Position numbers and translations under genes: made by a program
Part shown: piece after piece, positions 26,962 through 36,228 of the stretch
Layout: each line of letters starts with the position of its first letter
Position numbering within the stretch: position 1 is the stretch's first letter
Source of the DNA: Nostoc sp. NIES-3756
GTDB taxonomy: Bacteria; Cyanobacteriota; Cyanobacteriia; Cyanobacteriales; Nostocaceae
DNA length: 64,000 nucleotides
Direction: 5' to 3'
Assembly (NCBI RefSeq): GCF_001548375.1
Contig: NZ_AP017295.1
Location: 992,001-1,056,000 of the forward strand
Notes under the pieces: model-generated
The model's database searches: none
Told to the model about the DNA's origin: nothing
What the model saw: only the letters and a program-made list of their open reading frames with translations

Positions 26962-29400
26962 ATGAATTATTTTAATTATTCTAAAATTAAGCCAGACTAT
27001 CTGATACTCTTAATATTTTTTTTGACAGCATTAGTTATCGATAAGATTTGGTTGTCTTTGGATGAGTCAATTCCTGCCTATGATCAAAGCGCACACTTAA
27101 CAACAGCACTACATCATTACCGAATTTTTCAACATTTTAATATTTTTTCTAGTGATTGGTGGCTATCTCTTTGGCAGTTAACTCCTAGCTATCGCGCTCC
27201 TTTTGTATATATTTGTACTATACCTTTTTTGTTATTTGGTAGAAGCTATGACCAAGCAGTCTTAGTTAATTCACTATATACTTTAATAATTATATTTTCT
27301 GTATACCATTTAGGTATTTACCTATTTAATAACCGCAAAATTGCGATAACGGCTAGTGCATTTTGCGTGTTGTTCCCTATATTGGGAATCATGCGCATTG
27401 ATTATTTATTAGACTATGGTTTAACGGCAATTGTTATAGGAAGCTTTACGATTTTAACAATTTGGAAAGACAAATATAACGGATTATTTTCATGGATATT
27501 GACTTTAACTTTGGGAATAGGTATAGGGCTGATAATGTTATCTAAACCTACGGGTTTTATTTTCATCCTAATTCCTGGTATTTTGACATTGATTAGTTTT
27601 ATTAGGAAACGCAAGTATTTAAAATTAATTCAAGCAGGATTATCTTTAATTATATCTTGGCTAATTTGTGGTTTTTGGTACGGGTTAAATTGGCTAACCA
27701 TTATTACCTCTGCGTTAAATGCTAATCAAGTAGGTAAAAGGGAAGGTGATCCTCCTGCTACAACTATTGCCGGATGGCTAGCGTATCCACAAATGATCCC
27801 GGAAACTGTGGGTTTTCCTATATTATTTGTGAGTTTAGGGATTTTATTAGCTTATATTATTAAGAATAAGTTTGATTTCAATTTAATTAAAAACAAGTGG
27901 AGTCAGTATGGTTTAAGTTGGTTAATTATATTTTTGGTAAGTAGCTATATAATTTGTTCTCTTGGAACAAACAAAGATAGTAGATTTATCCTACCTTGTT
28001 TCCCTATAATTGCTTTAATTCTGTCCTATTGTTTTAACTTAATTGATAATAAATTATTTAATAAGGTCAGGATAGCTACACTTGGACTAAGTTTTATAGT
28101 TCTGTTAAACAGTATATTTCCTTTACCCATCATTCAAGCTTGGGGAGGAATAAAACATCTACCTAATAATGATGGTAAAAAATATCAAATACCACAATTG
28201 ATAGAGACAATTAACCAAACAAATATCTATTTAAGGTCAACTTTGGGGGTAATTCCTGTTTCTACACCTCAAGTGAATCAATTTACTTTAGATTATTTTG
28301 GTACATTAGCTGATTTTCGAGTGTATGCGAGAAAACTAACTACGAAGCTATCTCAAGTAGAACAAGATTTAGAGAACTTCTCGTGGTATGTTACTAGAGA
28401 TAATGAACCTGATGAGCGTTCTGAAAGAGGGGAAACTAAACGAAAATTAAAATCTTTGGTTGAGTCTTCGCCGGATTTAAAATTGCAAGGTGAATGGATT
28501 TTACCACCAGGAGATAAATTAAGGTTATATCATCGAATTAATCCAGCAGTAGTTGTAAAAAAGTTAGATAATAGTCCTTCTCCAGTTACACTCAAACAAG
28601 TAATCACGGCTAATCAGTTGGTGGTAGCTCATAATAACCCTATTACTTATCAGGTGACTGGTACATGGGATGATTTGCAAAATGGTCTATTACTATTAAG
28701 ATGGCAAAATGGACAATTATCATTTGATCATGACCATGCGATCGCACTAGGTAATTTATACTGTGGTCTTAAGTGTCATCCGCAGGGAACTTTTCAGGTA
28801 ACAGAAAATATAGCCACCTTTCTTCCTAAAAATTTACCATTAGGCACATATCAGTTATCAGCACTTTATTTAGATAGAAGAAATGGAAATGTTAAGCCTT
28901 TAAATGTTCAAAATATTACTGTTGATTTAACTGATAAAGGTACTATAACAAAATCACCGGCTTTAGATTTAGTTTCTCAAATGTCGCAGTTAGCTCTGGA
29001 ATTACGGCAAGGTAAATTAGATAATATATTTGAACAAATCTCTAATTTTAATCAATATGACCCTACTCAAGATTATTTAAAACAAATTGAATTTGCAGCT
29101 AATTATCACCTACAAACAGAACCAGCAAATTTGAATTGGCGCTATACTCTGGTGCTTTCACAACTTTTGCAACGTCAAGTTCCTGAGTTAATTGAAAATT
29201 TGACCCAATTAACTAAATATGATAGCCAAAATCCTTATGTATGGCTTTATCTAGCCTTTGTTTATTTATATGATTTTCAACCGAGACAGGCTGAACCAAA
29301 ATTAGCGATCGCTGAAAAACTACAACCCAATATACCAGAGTTAAAAACATTAAAAACTGTGAATAATATCATGAAATTTTTGCCATTAATTCACTTCTAA
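26962..29400 (+). CDS. GT39-like membrane protein with soluble C-terminal domain
   Basis: A protein of about 812 residues, counted from ATG 26962; an upstream TTG at 26896 would add 22 residues but is unlikely. The N-terminal 400 residues contain about ten hydrophobic helices. After the first helix comes an acidic loop, LDESIPAYDQSAHL, the position of the catalytic acidic residues in GT-C glycosyltransferases of the PMT/ArnT type. The C-terminal half is soluble and ends in tetratricopeptide-like helices (TEPANLNWRYTLVLSQLL, NPYVWLYLAFVYLYDFQPR). It is followed after 3 bp by a second GT39 gene, so the two form an operon. Sugar donor and acceptor are unknown. Confidence 0.75.
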   Translation: MNYFNYSKIKPDYLILLIFFLTALVIDKIWLSLDESIPAYDQSAHLTTALHHYRIFQHFNIFSSDWWLSLWQLTPSYRAPFVYICTIPFLLFGRSYDQAVLVNSLYTLIIIFSVYHLGIYLFNNRKIAITASAFCVLFPILGIMRIDYLLDYGLTAIVIGSFTILTIWKDKYNGLFSWILTLTLGIGIGLIMLSKPTGFIFILIPGILTLISFIRKRKYLKLIQAGLSLIISWLICGFWYGLNWLTIITSALNANQVGKREGDPPATTIAGWLAYPQMIPETVGFPILFVSLGILLAYIIKNKFDFNLIKNKWSQYGLSWLIIFLVSSYIICSLGTNKDSRFILPCFPIIALILSYCFNLIDNKLFNKVRIATLGLSFIVLLNSIFPLPIIQAWGGIKHLPNNDGKKYQIPQLIETINQTNIYLRSTLGVIPVSTPQVNQFTLDYFGTLADFRVYARKLTTKLSQVEQDLENFSWYVTRDNEPDERSERGETKRKLKSLVESSPDLKLQGEWILPPGDKLRLYHRINPAVVVKKLDNSPSPVTLKQVITANQLVVAHNNPITYQVTGTWDDLQNGLLLLRWQNGQLSFDHDHAIALGNLYCGLKCHPQGTFQVTENIATFLPKNLPLGTYQLSALYLDRRNGNVKPLNVQNITVDLTDKGTITKSPALDLVSQMSQLALELRQGKLDNIFEQISNFNQYDPTQDYLKQIEFAANYHLQTEPANLNWRYTLVLSQLLQRQVPELIENLTQLTKYDSQNPYVWLYLAFVYLYDFQPRQAEPKLAIAEKLQPNIPELKTLKTVNNIMKFLPLIHF

Positions 29401-29403
29401 AAT

Positions 29404-30969
29404 ATGAGCGGAATTTTTAATAAGCTTCTAGTCACAGAAAAAAAGTTGTTATTAGCTTTATTAGTTGCTGCTTTAATTTTGTGGCTAATATTTTTAGGTA
29501 ACTCTCCTCTACGTGATTGGGACGAGGGTACAATAGCACAAGTCGCCCGTGACATTGTGCAAGCCCCATCAGGTTCTCTACGTTGGCTTTATCCTACCCT
29601 AGCTGGGGAAGCATATCATAATAAACCACCTTTAATGCACTTGTTAATTGCTGGGGCTTACTCTATTGGTGGTGTCAATGAATGGACAACTCGTCTTCCT
29701 GGCGCAATTATAACTGCGTCTGGAGTACCATTGTTGTACCTATTAGGGCGATCGCTTTTTAACTGCAATTTACCAGCTTTATTTAGTGCCTTAGTTTATT
29801 TAACTATGTTACCTGTGGTACGCCACGGAAGGCTGGCAATGTTAGATGGTACGCTTGTTACTTTCTTTTTACTCACATTGTATTGTTTACTCAAAGCACG
29901 CCATAACCAAAAATATGCTTTAGGAGCGGGTTTAGGTTTAGGGCTAATTGCACTAACTAAAGGGATAATAATCTTACTATTAGGAGGGATTGCTGGGTTA
30001 TTTCTCCTGGTAAATAAACAATTTTTTTTATTGAAAAGTCCTTATTTATGGATAGGGTTGTTTTTAGGAAATGCGCCTGCGATCGCTTGGCATATCGCTC
30101 AATTGCAATATTATGGTAATAATTTCTTACAAATCAATTTACAATCACAAGGTTTTAACCGTATTTTCCAATCTGTAGAAGGAAATCGCGGCCCACTTTG
30201 GTTTTATTTGTTGGAAATACTTAAATATGGTTTTCCCTGGCTAATCTTCTTACCAGGAGGAATTAATCTTGCTTGGAAAAAACGTCATACCTCTTGGGGT
30301 TGTTTAATTCTTGTTGGCACAATTGTTTACTTAGTAAGCATTTCCATCATGAGAACAAAACTACCTTGGTATGTTATGCCTACATATCCATTTTTAGCTT
30401 TAGCAATTGGCGTTAAATTAGCTGATGTTTGGGAACATCGCCAGGTTAAATCAAAAGCTTGGGTAGTTTTATTTGCAATTCTAGCGATCGCAGGTTTGGG
30501 AGGTTGCGTTTACTTTACGACTACCGAACCCCAGCCTGTATTAATTGCCATGAGCCTTATTTTAGCTGTGAGTATGGCTATCGTAGTATGGCTGGTAAAT
30601 AAAGGCGATCGCAGATTTATTCCTGTTTTATTTGTTGGGATGTATGCAGTTTTATTTCTATTCATGAGTTCACAATCATGGATTTGGGAATTAAACGAAG
30701 CATTTCCTGTCAAACCAGTTGCGGCATTAATTCGTCAACACGTTCCACCAGCAACAAAAATTTATACTTCTTTTACCTATGGTCGTCCTAGTTTAAATTT
30801 TTATTGTGATTGTAAAGTCGTACCTTCTGACCTTTCACTTTTACAACAAAAGGAAAATGATTATTGGTTAATCGATAATAATATGTTAGAAAAAGTTAAA
30901 TTATCTGAAAACCAAATCTTGGGTAAGGAGGAAAATTTTACTTTGGTGAAAACCTCTACTAAGTCTTGA
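29404..30969 (+). CDS. GT39 family (ArnT/PMT-like) glycosyltransferase
   Basis: A 521-residue polytopic protein. The first loop RDWDEGTIAQVARDIV holds the conserved D-E pair, and HNKPPLMHLLIAGAYSIGGVNEWTTRLPGA matches the next conserved region of ArnT-like enzymes. About eleven membrane helices are visible, with a short soluble C-terminus. It probably transfers a sugar from a polyprenyl phosphate to a lipid or protein outside the membrane. It starts 3 bp after the preceding gene and converges with the DUF2079 gene only 2 bp away, with no terminator between. Confidence 0.88.
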   Translation: MSGIFNKLLVTEKKLLLALLVAALILWLIFLGNSPLRDWDEGTIAQVARDIVQAPSGSLRWLYPTLAGEAYHNKPPLMHLLIAGAYSIGGVNEWTTRLPGAIITASGVPLLYLLGRSLFNCNLPALFSALVYLTMLPVVRHGRLAMLDGTLVTFFLLTLYCLLKARHNQKYALGAGLGLGLIALTKGIIILLLGGIAGLFLLVNKQFFLLKSPYLWIGLFLGNAPAIAWHIAQLQYYGNNFLQINLQSQGFNRIFQSVEGNRGPLWFYLLEILKYGFPWLIFLPGGINLAWKKRHTSWGCLILVGTIVYLVSISIMRTKLPWYVMPTYPFLALAIGVKLADVWEHRQVKSKAWVVLFAILAIAGLGGCVYFTTTEPQPVLIAMSLILAVSMAIVVWLVNKGDRRFIPVLFVGMYAVLFLFMSSQSWIWELNEAFPVKPVAALIRQHVPPATKIYTSFTYGRPSLNFYCDCKVVPSDLSLLQQKENDYWLIDNNMLEKVKLSENQILGKEENFTLVKTSTKS

Positions 30970-31725
30970 ATTTAAGACGGTTTTTTGACAAATAAATAAA
31001 CATCATTATTTTGCACTTTAGCTTGAAAATTTGGATTACTTTGCAGTTGGCTGACTAACTTATTAGCAAATGCTTGACTACTTGCCCAGCCAGGGTGACG
31101 AGCATTCAATAAAATATAAGTAAAATTATTTAAGTTAACTGGTGTAGCAGTTTCATTAGTAAAGTAAATAATTTCTCTGTTGGTTAAATGTGGGGCAATT
31201 TGTGCTGTAGTATAAACAGGGTCTCTTGTTTGGATTTGAGCGATCGCTTGCTTTGTAGCCTGCCAAGTATCTACAGACTCTAAATATTTACCCCCAAAAT
31301 GCGTAAACTTTGCCAAACTCAAGAACGTCACTAATGACCACAAAATAATAGCTCTTTTGTTTTGCAACCAACCCTTACCTGCGGCTAGAGTTGATATGAT
31401 TGTGAGAATTAAAAATGGTAGTAAAGGTAGAGAATATTGGTGTACTAAATCTTTTTGTGGTTGGTAATCAGCCAAAATATTCAGCGCTAAACAGGGAATA
31501 CCTGGGACTAAAGAGGTTAAAGTCCTTAAAGAAATACCCCATATTACGGGTGCTAAAAGCAAAATTAGATAACCTAAATTATCTAAAGAAAATATTTTAC
31601 CTAAAATTAATTGGGGCTGCAAAATCAAATTTTTAGCTATACCCAAAACTGAGTCGCCTAAATAGCTATAACGTCCTACTGCACCTGCTTCTGCACCACT
31701 GAATTGGGGAATAATTACCTGAGTA

Positions 31726-32687
31726 ACCTGAGTTCGGGATAAGGAAAGGGACAGGTACTAAGCTGAAAATAGCGTTAAATCCAGCAACCTGTCCTATGTA
31801 TAGTTTAGAAGCTTTGTTCTGTCATGTAGATGATTTCTGCCAAGCGTTTGAAGCGCAATGGCACAGAAAGCTATTGAGTCATGGAGCAATCAAACGCAAG
31901 AGAGAAAAAAGCCTATGCTTGAGTGAAATCATGACAATTCTCATCGCTTTTCATCAAAATCACTATCGGGATTTCAAGTACTTTTATTTAAACCAAGTCA
32001 AACAATACTGGAATAGTGCATTTCCAGGATTGCCCAGTTATCAAAGATTTATTGAATGGCTACCATCCACCTTGATACCGTTATGCGTTTATTTGAAGCA
32101 TTGTTTTGGTAGGTGTACGGGTATCGGTTTTATTGATTCTACTAGCTTGAAAGTCTGCCATAATCGTCGGATTTCCAGGCATCGGGTATTTAAAGACTTA
32201 GCCAGTCGTGGTAAGACTTCTGTCGATTGGTTTTTTGGTTTTAAGTTGCATCTTGTCGTCAACGAGTTTGGTCAACTATTAAATGTGGCTTTGACTCCCG
32301 GTAATGTTGACGACCGCCAACCTGTACATGATTTACTTAGTGGTCTGTTTGGTAAAATCTTTGCCGATAGAGGTTATGTGTCCCAAAAACTGGCAACTCA
32401 ACTTTTAAATGACTTCGGCATTGAATTTTTTGCCAAGCCTCGTCGCAATATGAAGAATAACTTGATGCGTCTTCATGACAAGCTTTTGTCTCGTAAACGC
32501 TCCATTATTGAGACTATTAACGACCAACTCAAAAACATTTCTCAAATTGAGCATTCTCGACACCGTAGTCCCGTTAATTTTTGCGTCAACGTTTTGTGCG
32601 GATTAATTGCTTATTGTCATCAACCTAAGAAGCCTAGCCTACATCTGGACTGGGTTTTACCTTCTTATCTTTAACCCGAACTCAGGT
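31726..32687 (+). mobile_element. IS982-family insertion sequence, complete
   Basis: The 962-bp element has terminal inverted repeats ACCTGAGTTCGGGATAA (31726-31742) and TTAACCCGAACTCAGGT (32671-32687), which match at 16 of 17 positions. It is flanked by a 6-bp target duplication TGAGTA (31720-31725 and 32688-32693). It carries one intact transposase gene, so it is potentially active. Confidence 0.95.
31796..32674 (+). CDS. IS982-family transposase
   Basis: A 292-residue DDE transposase. The start MYSLEALFCHVDDFC is the usual beginning of IS982 enzymes. Acidic catalytic candidates lie in GFIDSTSLKVC, GNVDDRQPV and KIFADRGYVSQ, and the C-terminal KRSIIETINDQLKNISQIEHSRHRS is a family hallmark. 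The stop codon lies inside the right inverted repeat. The gene is full length without frameshift. It inserted antisense to the DUF2079 gene. Confidence 0.95.
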   Translation: MYSLEALFCHVDDFCQAFEAQWHRKLLSHGAIKRKREKSLCLSEIMTILIAFHQNHYRDFKYFYLNQVKQYWNSAFPGLPSYQRFIEWLPSTLIPLCVYLKHCFGRCTGIGFIDSTSLKVCHNRRISRHRVFKDLASRGKTSVDWFFGFKLHLVVNEFGQLLNVALTPGNVDDRQPVHDLLSGLFGKIFADRGYVSQKLATQLLNDFGIEFFAKPRRNMKNNLMRLHDKLLSRKRSIIETINDQLKNISQIEHSRHRSPVNFCVNVLCGLIAYCHQPKKPSLHLDWVLPSYL

Positions 32688-33383
32688 TGAGTAGCTATAA
32701 AAAACCAAGCTACACCAACACCAAGAGCGATCGCACCATATAAACGTCGTTTTTCAAAGAAAATTAACCAAACCCCCATTGCTGCAACAGTAAGAGACAG
32801 TACAGCTTTACATCCCAACACCACAATAATACTTAGACAAAACCACCCTATTCTTTGTGAACGTGCTGCTAATACAGCAGATAAAAGTAAAGGTACAGCT
32901 ATTACTTCTGGGTGGAAATCAAATAAATTGGCATTAAATACTAAAGGATATAAAAGATACGCAATCATAATTGCGATCGCTTGACTTTCCTTTAAACCTG
33001 CTTGTAGGGATAGATACCAAATAGGTAATGCGGCTATACCTAATGCGATCACCTGAACAGCAAATAACCAATAGACACTAGGATAAATTTTGTACAGTAA
33101 AGCCAAAGGATAGAAAATCCAAGCTGCATGGTCGCCAAGAATGTGAAAACCCTGTATGGTAGTTACTGGCTCTTTACCCTGACTAATTAAATAAACAGCT
33201 TGATCAAAAATTCCTAAGTCAAAAGCTGTTGATTGAAATAATTCATGTCGTAAGCTACTAGCTGCTAAAAGAATTAAAACACTAGCGCATATTATCCATA
33301 CAGGATAACCAATTTTACCTTCTTGATACATCCCTTTAAAATACCTAAAGCTAAGGCTTGGGGCTAAAGCCGCATAATACAAG

Positions 33384-34199
33384 CTAACCCAACTGAGAAA
33401 AAAGTTTTTCCCAATCAATTGTAGGTGGTCTTGTGCCTTTATTTATTAGTTCAAAAACTTGCCTTTCACTAGCTGAATAAAAAATAGATTCTACACAAGC
33501 TGCGGCAACATCTATTCTACTAGCATCACCTGCTAAGGTATCACCCTTACCGATAACTACATTAAGCTTTCCGCCTGTAGTTGCTTTCAGGAGCGTATTG
33601 AGGTCATAGGAAGTATAGGGGCCATCAATCAAACGTCCTGGGCGGATGATAGTATAAGGCAATCCCGAATTGATAATTGTTTGCTCTCCCTTTTGTTTAG
33701 CATCCAAAACACCAAACGTATTCAAAATGCTAAAAGGTGGCTGATCCTTGCGAAGAATACCCACAGAGGAGACAAAAACAAATCTTTTCAAATTCCGAGG
33801 TGCGGCGGCGACTAAGTTAGCTACACCTTCAGCATCAACCTTAGCAGGAGTATTTTTTGCTTTTGCCTCTCGATAGTTAGAATCTAGAAAAATCTGTCCC
33901 CATTCAAAGAAATTAGGTTGTGGATCAAACTCCCACCTAGCAGAGGGAAAAGCTGTAGTTCCGGTACAACAGATGATGTGACTGACATTATCAACTGCGG
34001 CTGGAAGTGTATTTGGTTCGCGGATATCGCCAACAAAAACTTCTACTTTGTTATCAAACATCTTCTTGGCTTTGTCTGCATTCCGCGTCAGAGTGCGAAC
34101 CTTCACATCCTTCTCTAATAGCTTACCCACTACAAGTTGTCCTACTCCACCCGTAGCACCAACCACTAAGACTAAATCTTCAATTTTTCCAAAAGTCAT
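33384..34199 (-). CDS. NmrA/SDR-type NAD(P)-binding protein
   Basis: About 271 residues of an atypical short-chain dehydrogenase/epimerase. The Rossmann motif VVGATGGVGQLVVGKLL opens the protein, followed by RTLTRNADKAK and the VFVSSVGI segment. The usual YxxxK active-site pair is not obvious, which is typical for NmrA-like and isoflavone-reductase-like chloroplast/cyanobacterial proteins. IIRPGRLIDGPYT is conserved in that group. The start is ATG 34199; the longer TTG-initiated form has no support. Its stop lies 52 bp before the disrupted DUF2079 gene, in the same direction. Confidence 0.82.
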   Translation of the reverse strand: MTFGKIEDLVLVVGATGGVGQLVVGKLLEKDVKVRTLTRNADKAKKMFDNKVEVFVGDIREPNTLPAAVDNVSHIICCTGTTAFPSARWEFDPQPNFFEWGQIFLDSNYREAKAKNTPAKVDAEGVANLVAAAPRNLKRFVFVSSVGILRKDQPPFSILNTFGVLDAKQKGEQTIINSGLPYTIIRPGRLIDGPYTSYDLNTLLKATTGGKLNVVIGKGDTLAGDASRIDVAAACVESIFYSASERQVFELINKGTRPPTIDWEKLFSQLG

Positions 34200-34347
34200 A
34201 ACATTCTCAAGATATTCTGTTTTCAATCTACTCAAAAATGGAAGTACCTGTTTGCTACTACAGGAAGATATCAAATAAGGTGGGGAAGATGAGGGTGAGG
34301 GGGGAGGTGAAGAAGCAAAAGAGCAGGGAAGAATAACTATGGACTAT

Positions 34348-35796
34348 CCCTCTTCTGTCACTTTCCGGATATAATGAATAGAAGAAAGGAAAGATAAAAC
34401 TCTACAAGGTAAGTAGAGCAATGGATGTAGAATTACAAATCCTGAAACATCTGCCAAGGGATGCCCAGCCAACAGTTGCGCTCGTAGATGAATATTGTGC
34501 AGAGTACAAAGACCTGTTTAAAGAAGTAAGAAATTATGAATGCTTCAAATATTTGCATTTAGGGATAATTTCGCCAATAAAAAGAAAATCACTACCAGAA
34601 ATAGCCAAAGTAGTAAGTATAAACTCGGCACAATCATTACATCATTTTATGGCTAATTCAGATTGGTCAGTAAAGAAATTAAAGAACCGAAGATTAAAGA
34701 AGTTAAAGAGAGCATTAAATGGTCAGGCGATAACCGTAGTAATAGATGAAACGGGAGATAGGAAAAAAGGTAAAAAGACAGATTATGTAGCAAGACAATA
34801 TCTAGGAAGCGTAGGAAAAGTAGATAATGGAATAGTGACAGTCAATGCCTATGGAGTTTATGACAATATAACATTTCCATTATGTTTCAAAGTATTTAAA
34901 CCGAAGGGGACGCTCAAAGAAGGAGATAAATATAAAACCAAAATAGAATTAGCGTCAGAAATTATTACAGAATTAATTAATCAGGGATTTAATATTGAAT
35001 TGGTACTAGCGGATAGTTTGTATGGTGAAAGTAGCGAATTCATTAAAAAACTAAATGAATATGAATTAGCTTATGTTGTAGCAATTAGAAGTAATCATGG
35101 AGTCTGGCTGCCAGCGTCGCAGAGCGTTAGAGCTAATAAGTGGTGCAAATTTGAGAGAACATTTAGTAATCAAAAATCTGAAACTAGATACATTCGAGAG
35201 ATAGTTTATGGTAAAAGAAGAGCCATAACATACTGGGAAATAACTACTGACCCAGAAACAATGCCGGAAAATTCTACAACATTTATCATGACGAATCTTC
35301 AAGGGGATCTCAAGAAAACTTTAGGCGACCTATATGGATTAAGAACATGGGTAGAATATGGATTTCGGCAGTGTAAACAAGAATTAGGCTGGACAGATTA
35401 TCGATTGACTAATTTCCAACATATTGAGAAATGGTGGGAGATTATTTTCTGTGTTTACACCATGATTAGCTTAAATTCTCCAGCTTTTTTAGCTTTAACT
35501 CAAAAGAGTGAAATTACACCACAGATAAAACAAACTAGCTCTGCCGATTTTTCTCATCATCAGCAATGGAATCATGGTTGTGGATGGAAGAATACTTTAA
35601 ATAATTTTCGTCTAATTGTCCAACCGCTTTTACTATTTTGGTTAGTTTATCCCTGGATAAATATTTTTCCTAATTCCAATTTATTTCTAGGTTTCAATCA
35701 TTTAATTAACGCAATGAATCAATTTAAACCCTTTTACGCTTCTGGATAATTTTACTTGTTTACTATTTTCTCTCTACGGAAAGTGACAGAAGAGGG
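34348..35796 (+). mobile_element. IS701-family insertion sequence, complete
   Basis: The 1449-bp element has perfect 20-bp terminal inverted repeats (CCCTCTTCTGTCACTTTCCG at 34348-34367, complement at 35777-35796) and a 4-bp target duplication CTAT (34344-34347 and 35797-35800). Joining the flanks restores a continuous ...ACTATGGACTATGGACTAATGAC... heptamer tract, so the element sits inside an STRR-type repeat and breaks no gene. Confidence 0.93.
34421..35749 (+). CDS. IS701-family transposase
   Basis: A 442-residue DDE transposase related to the IS4/IS701 group. VVIDETGDRKKGKKTDYVARQYLG is the characteristic first catalytic region (D in IDETG), LVLADSLYGES gives the second acidic site, and WVEYGFRQCKQELGWTDYR holds the catalytic glutamate region. 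The frame is intact and lies within complete inverted repeats, so the enzyme is probably functional. Confidence 0.95.
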   Translation: MDVELQILKHLPRDAQPTVALVDEYCAEYKDLFKEVRNYECFKYLHLGIISPIKRKSLPEIAKVVSINSAQSLHHFMANSDWSVKKLKNRRLKKLKRALNGQAITVVIDETGDRKKGKKTDYVARQYLGSVGKVDNGIVTVNAYGVYDNITFPLCFKVFKPKGTLKEGDKYKTKIELASEIITELINQGFNIELVLADSLYGESSEFIKKLNEYELAYVVAIRSNHGVWLPASQSVRANKWCKFERTFSNQKSETRYIREIVYGKRRAITYWEITTDPETMPENSTTFIMTNLQGDLKKTLGDLYGLRTWVEYGFRQCKQELGWTDYRLTNFQHIEKWWEIIFCVYTMISLNSPAFLALTQKSEITPQIKQTSSADFSHHQQWNHGCGWKNTLNNFRLIVQPLLLFWLVYPWINIFPNSNLFLGFNHLINAMNQFKPFYASG

Positions 35797-35830
35797 CTAT
35801 GGACTAATGACTAATGACAATATAAAAAAC

Positions 35831-35859
35831 AAAAACCCGGTCATAACTACCGGGTTTTT
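35831..35859. terminator. Bidirectional intrinsic terminator
   Basis: AAAAACCCGG (35831-35840) and CCGGGTTTTT (35850-35859) form a perfect 10-bp stem with a 9-nt loop and T runs on both strands. On the minus strand it can end transcription from chrA; on the plus strand it would stop readthrough from the IS701 element. Confidence 0.9.
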
Positions 35860-36069
35860 GTGTAAGCTGTGGGAATATATTCCCCAAGAGTTTTAGATAT
35901 AAAAGTTCTGTATAATTGGCTGTACTGATAGGTAATACCACTGCACTTTAATCAATTCCGGAAAAATAGCAGAAATTTTTTCCAGTTTCAATGGGGAATA
36001 TACTGATAGCTTGAAGGCGTAAGATGGAGATAAGCAGAGATTTTGTAGTCATTTACCGCATTTTTACTG

Positions 36070-36174
36070 ATGGATTATTTATCTGGTAGCTGGCAAGAGT
36101 GGTTAACTGTATCAGCCTATTTGGGTTTGACGCTTTTTGTAATGTGGGGCGTGTTTGCTGCACAGAGGCGTTGA
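36070..36174 (+). CDS. Small single-membrane-helix protein (34 residues)
   Basis: An ATG frame of 34 codons ends in TGA at 36172-36174. The product has a short polar N-terminus (MDYLSGSWQEW), one hydrophobic helix (LTVSAYLGLTLFVMWGVFAA) and a basic end (QRR), fitting a positive-inside single-pass membrane peptide. This is the form of small subunits of photosynthetic, NDH-1 or respiratory complexes, but I do not recognise the family. There is no clear Shine-Dalgarno sequence. It lies alone in a 370-bp gap between a terminator and chrA, opposite to chrA. Coding status is supported only by the structure of the product. Confidence 0.6.
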   Translation: MDYLSGSWQEWLTVSAYLGLTLFVMWGVFAAQRR

Positions 36175-36228
36175 TATGGCGGGGAGTGGGGAGATGAGGA
36201 AGAAAGCTTAAAACTCATAACTCAGCAC

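Larger units (their letters stand above)
30972..33331 (-). pseudogene. DUF2079 membrane protein gene interrupted by an IS982-family element
   Basis: The N-terminal part (33331 down to 32694) has the DUF2079 signatures STAFDLGIFDQAVYLI, LGDHAAWIFYPLALLY and DFHPEVIAVPLLL. The C-terminal part continues from 31725 to the stop at 30972. Removing 31726-32693 (the IS plus one copy of the 6-bp duplication) restores one open frame across the joint, reading ...FFIATQVIIPQFSG..., for a membrane protein of roughly 480 residues. The function of DUF2079 is unknown; it often sits beside GT39 enzymes, as here. The start is set at ATG 33331; a TTG at 33418 is in frame but overlaps the upstream gene. No other defect was seen, so the insertion looks recent. 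Confidence 0.9.
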
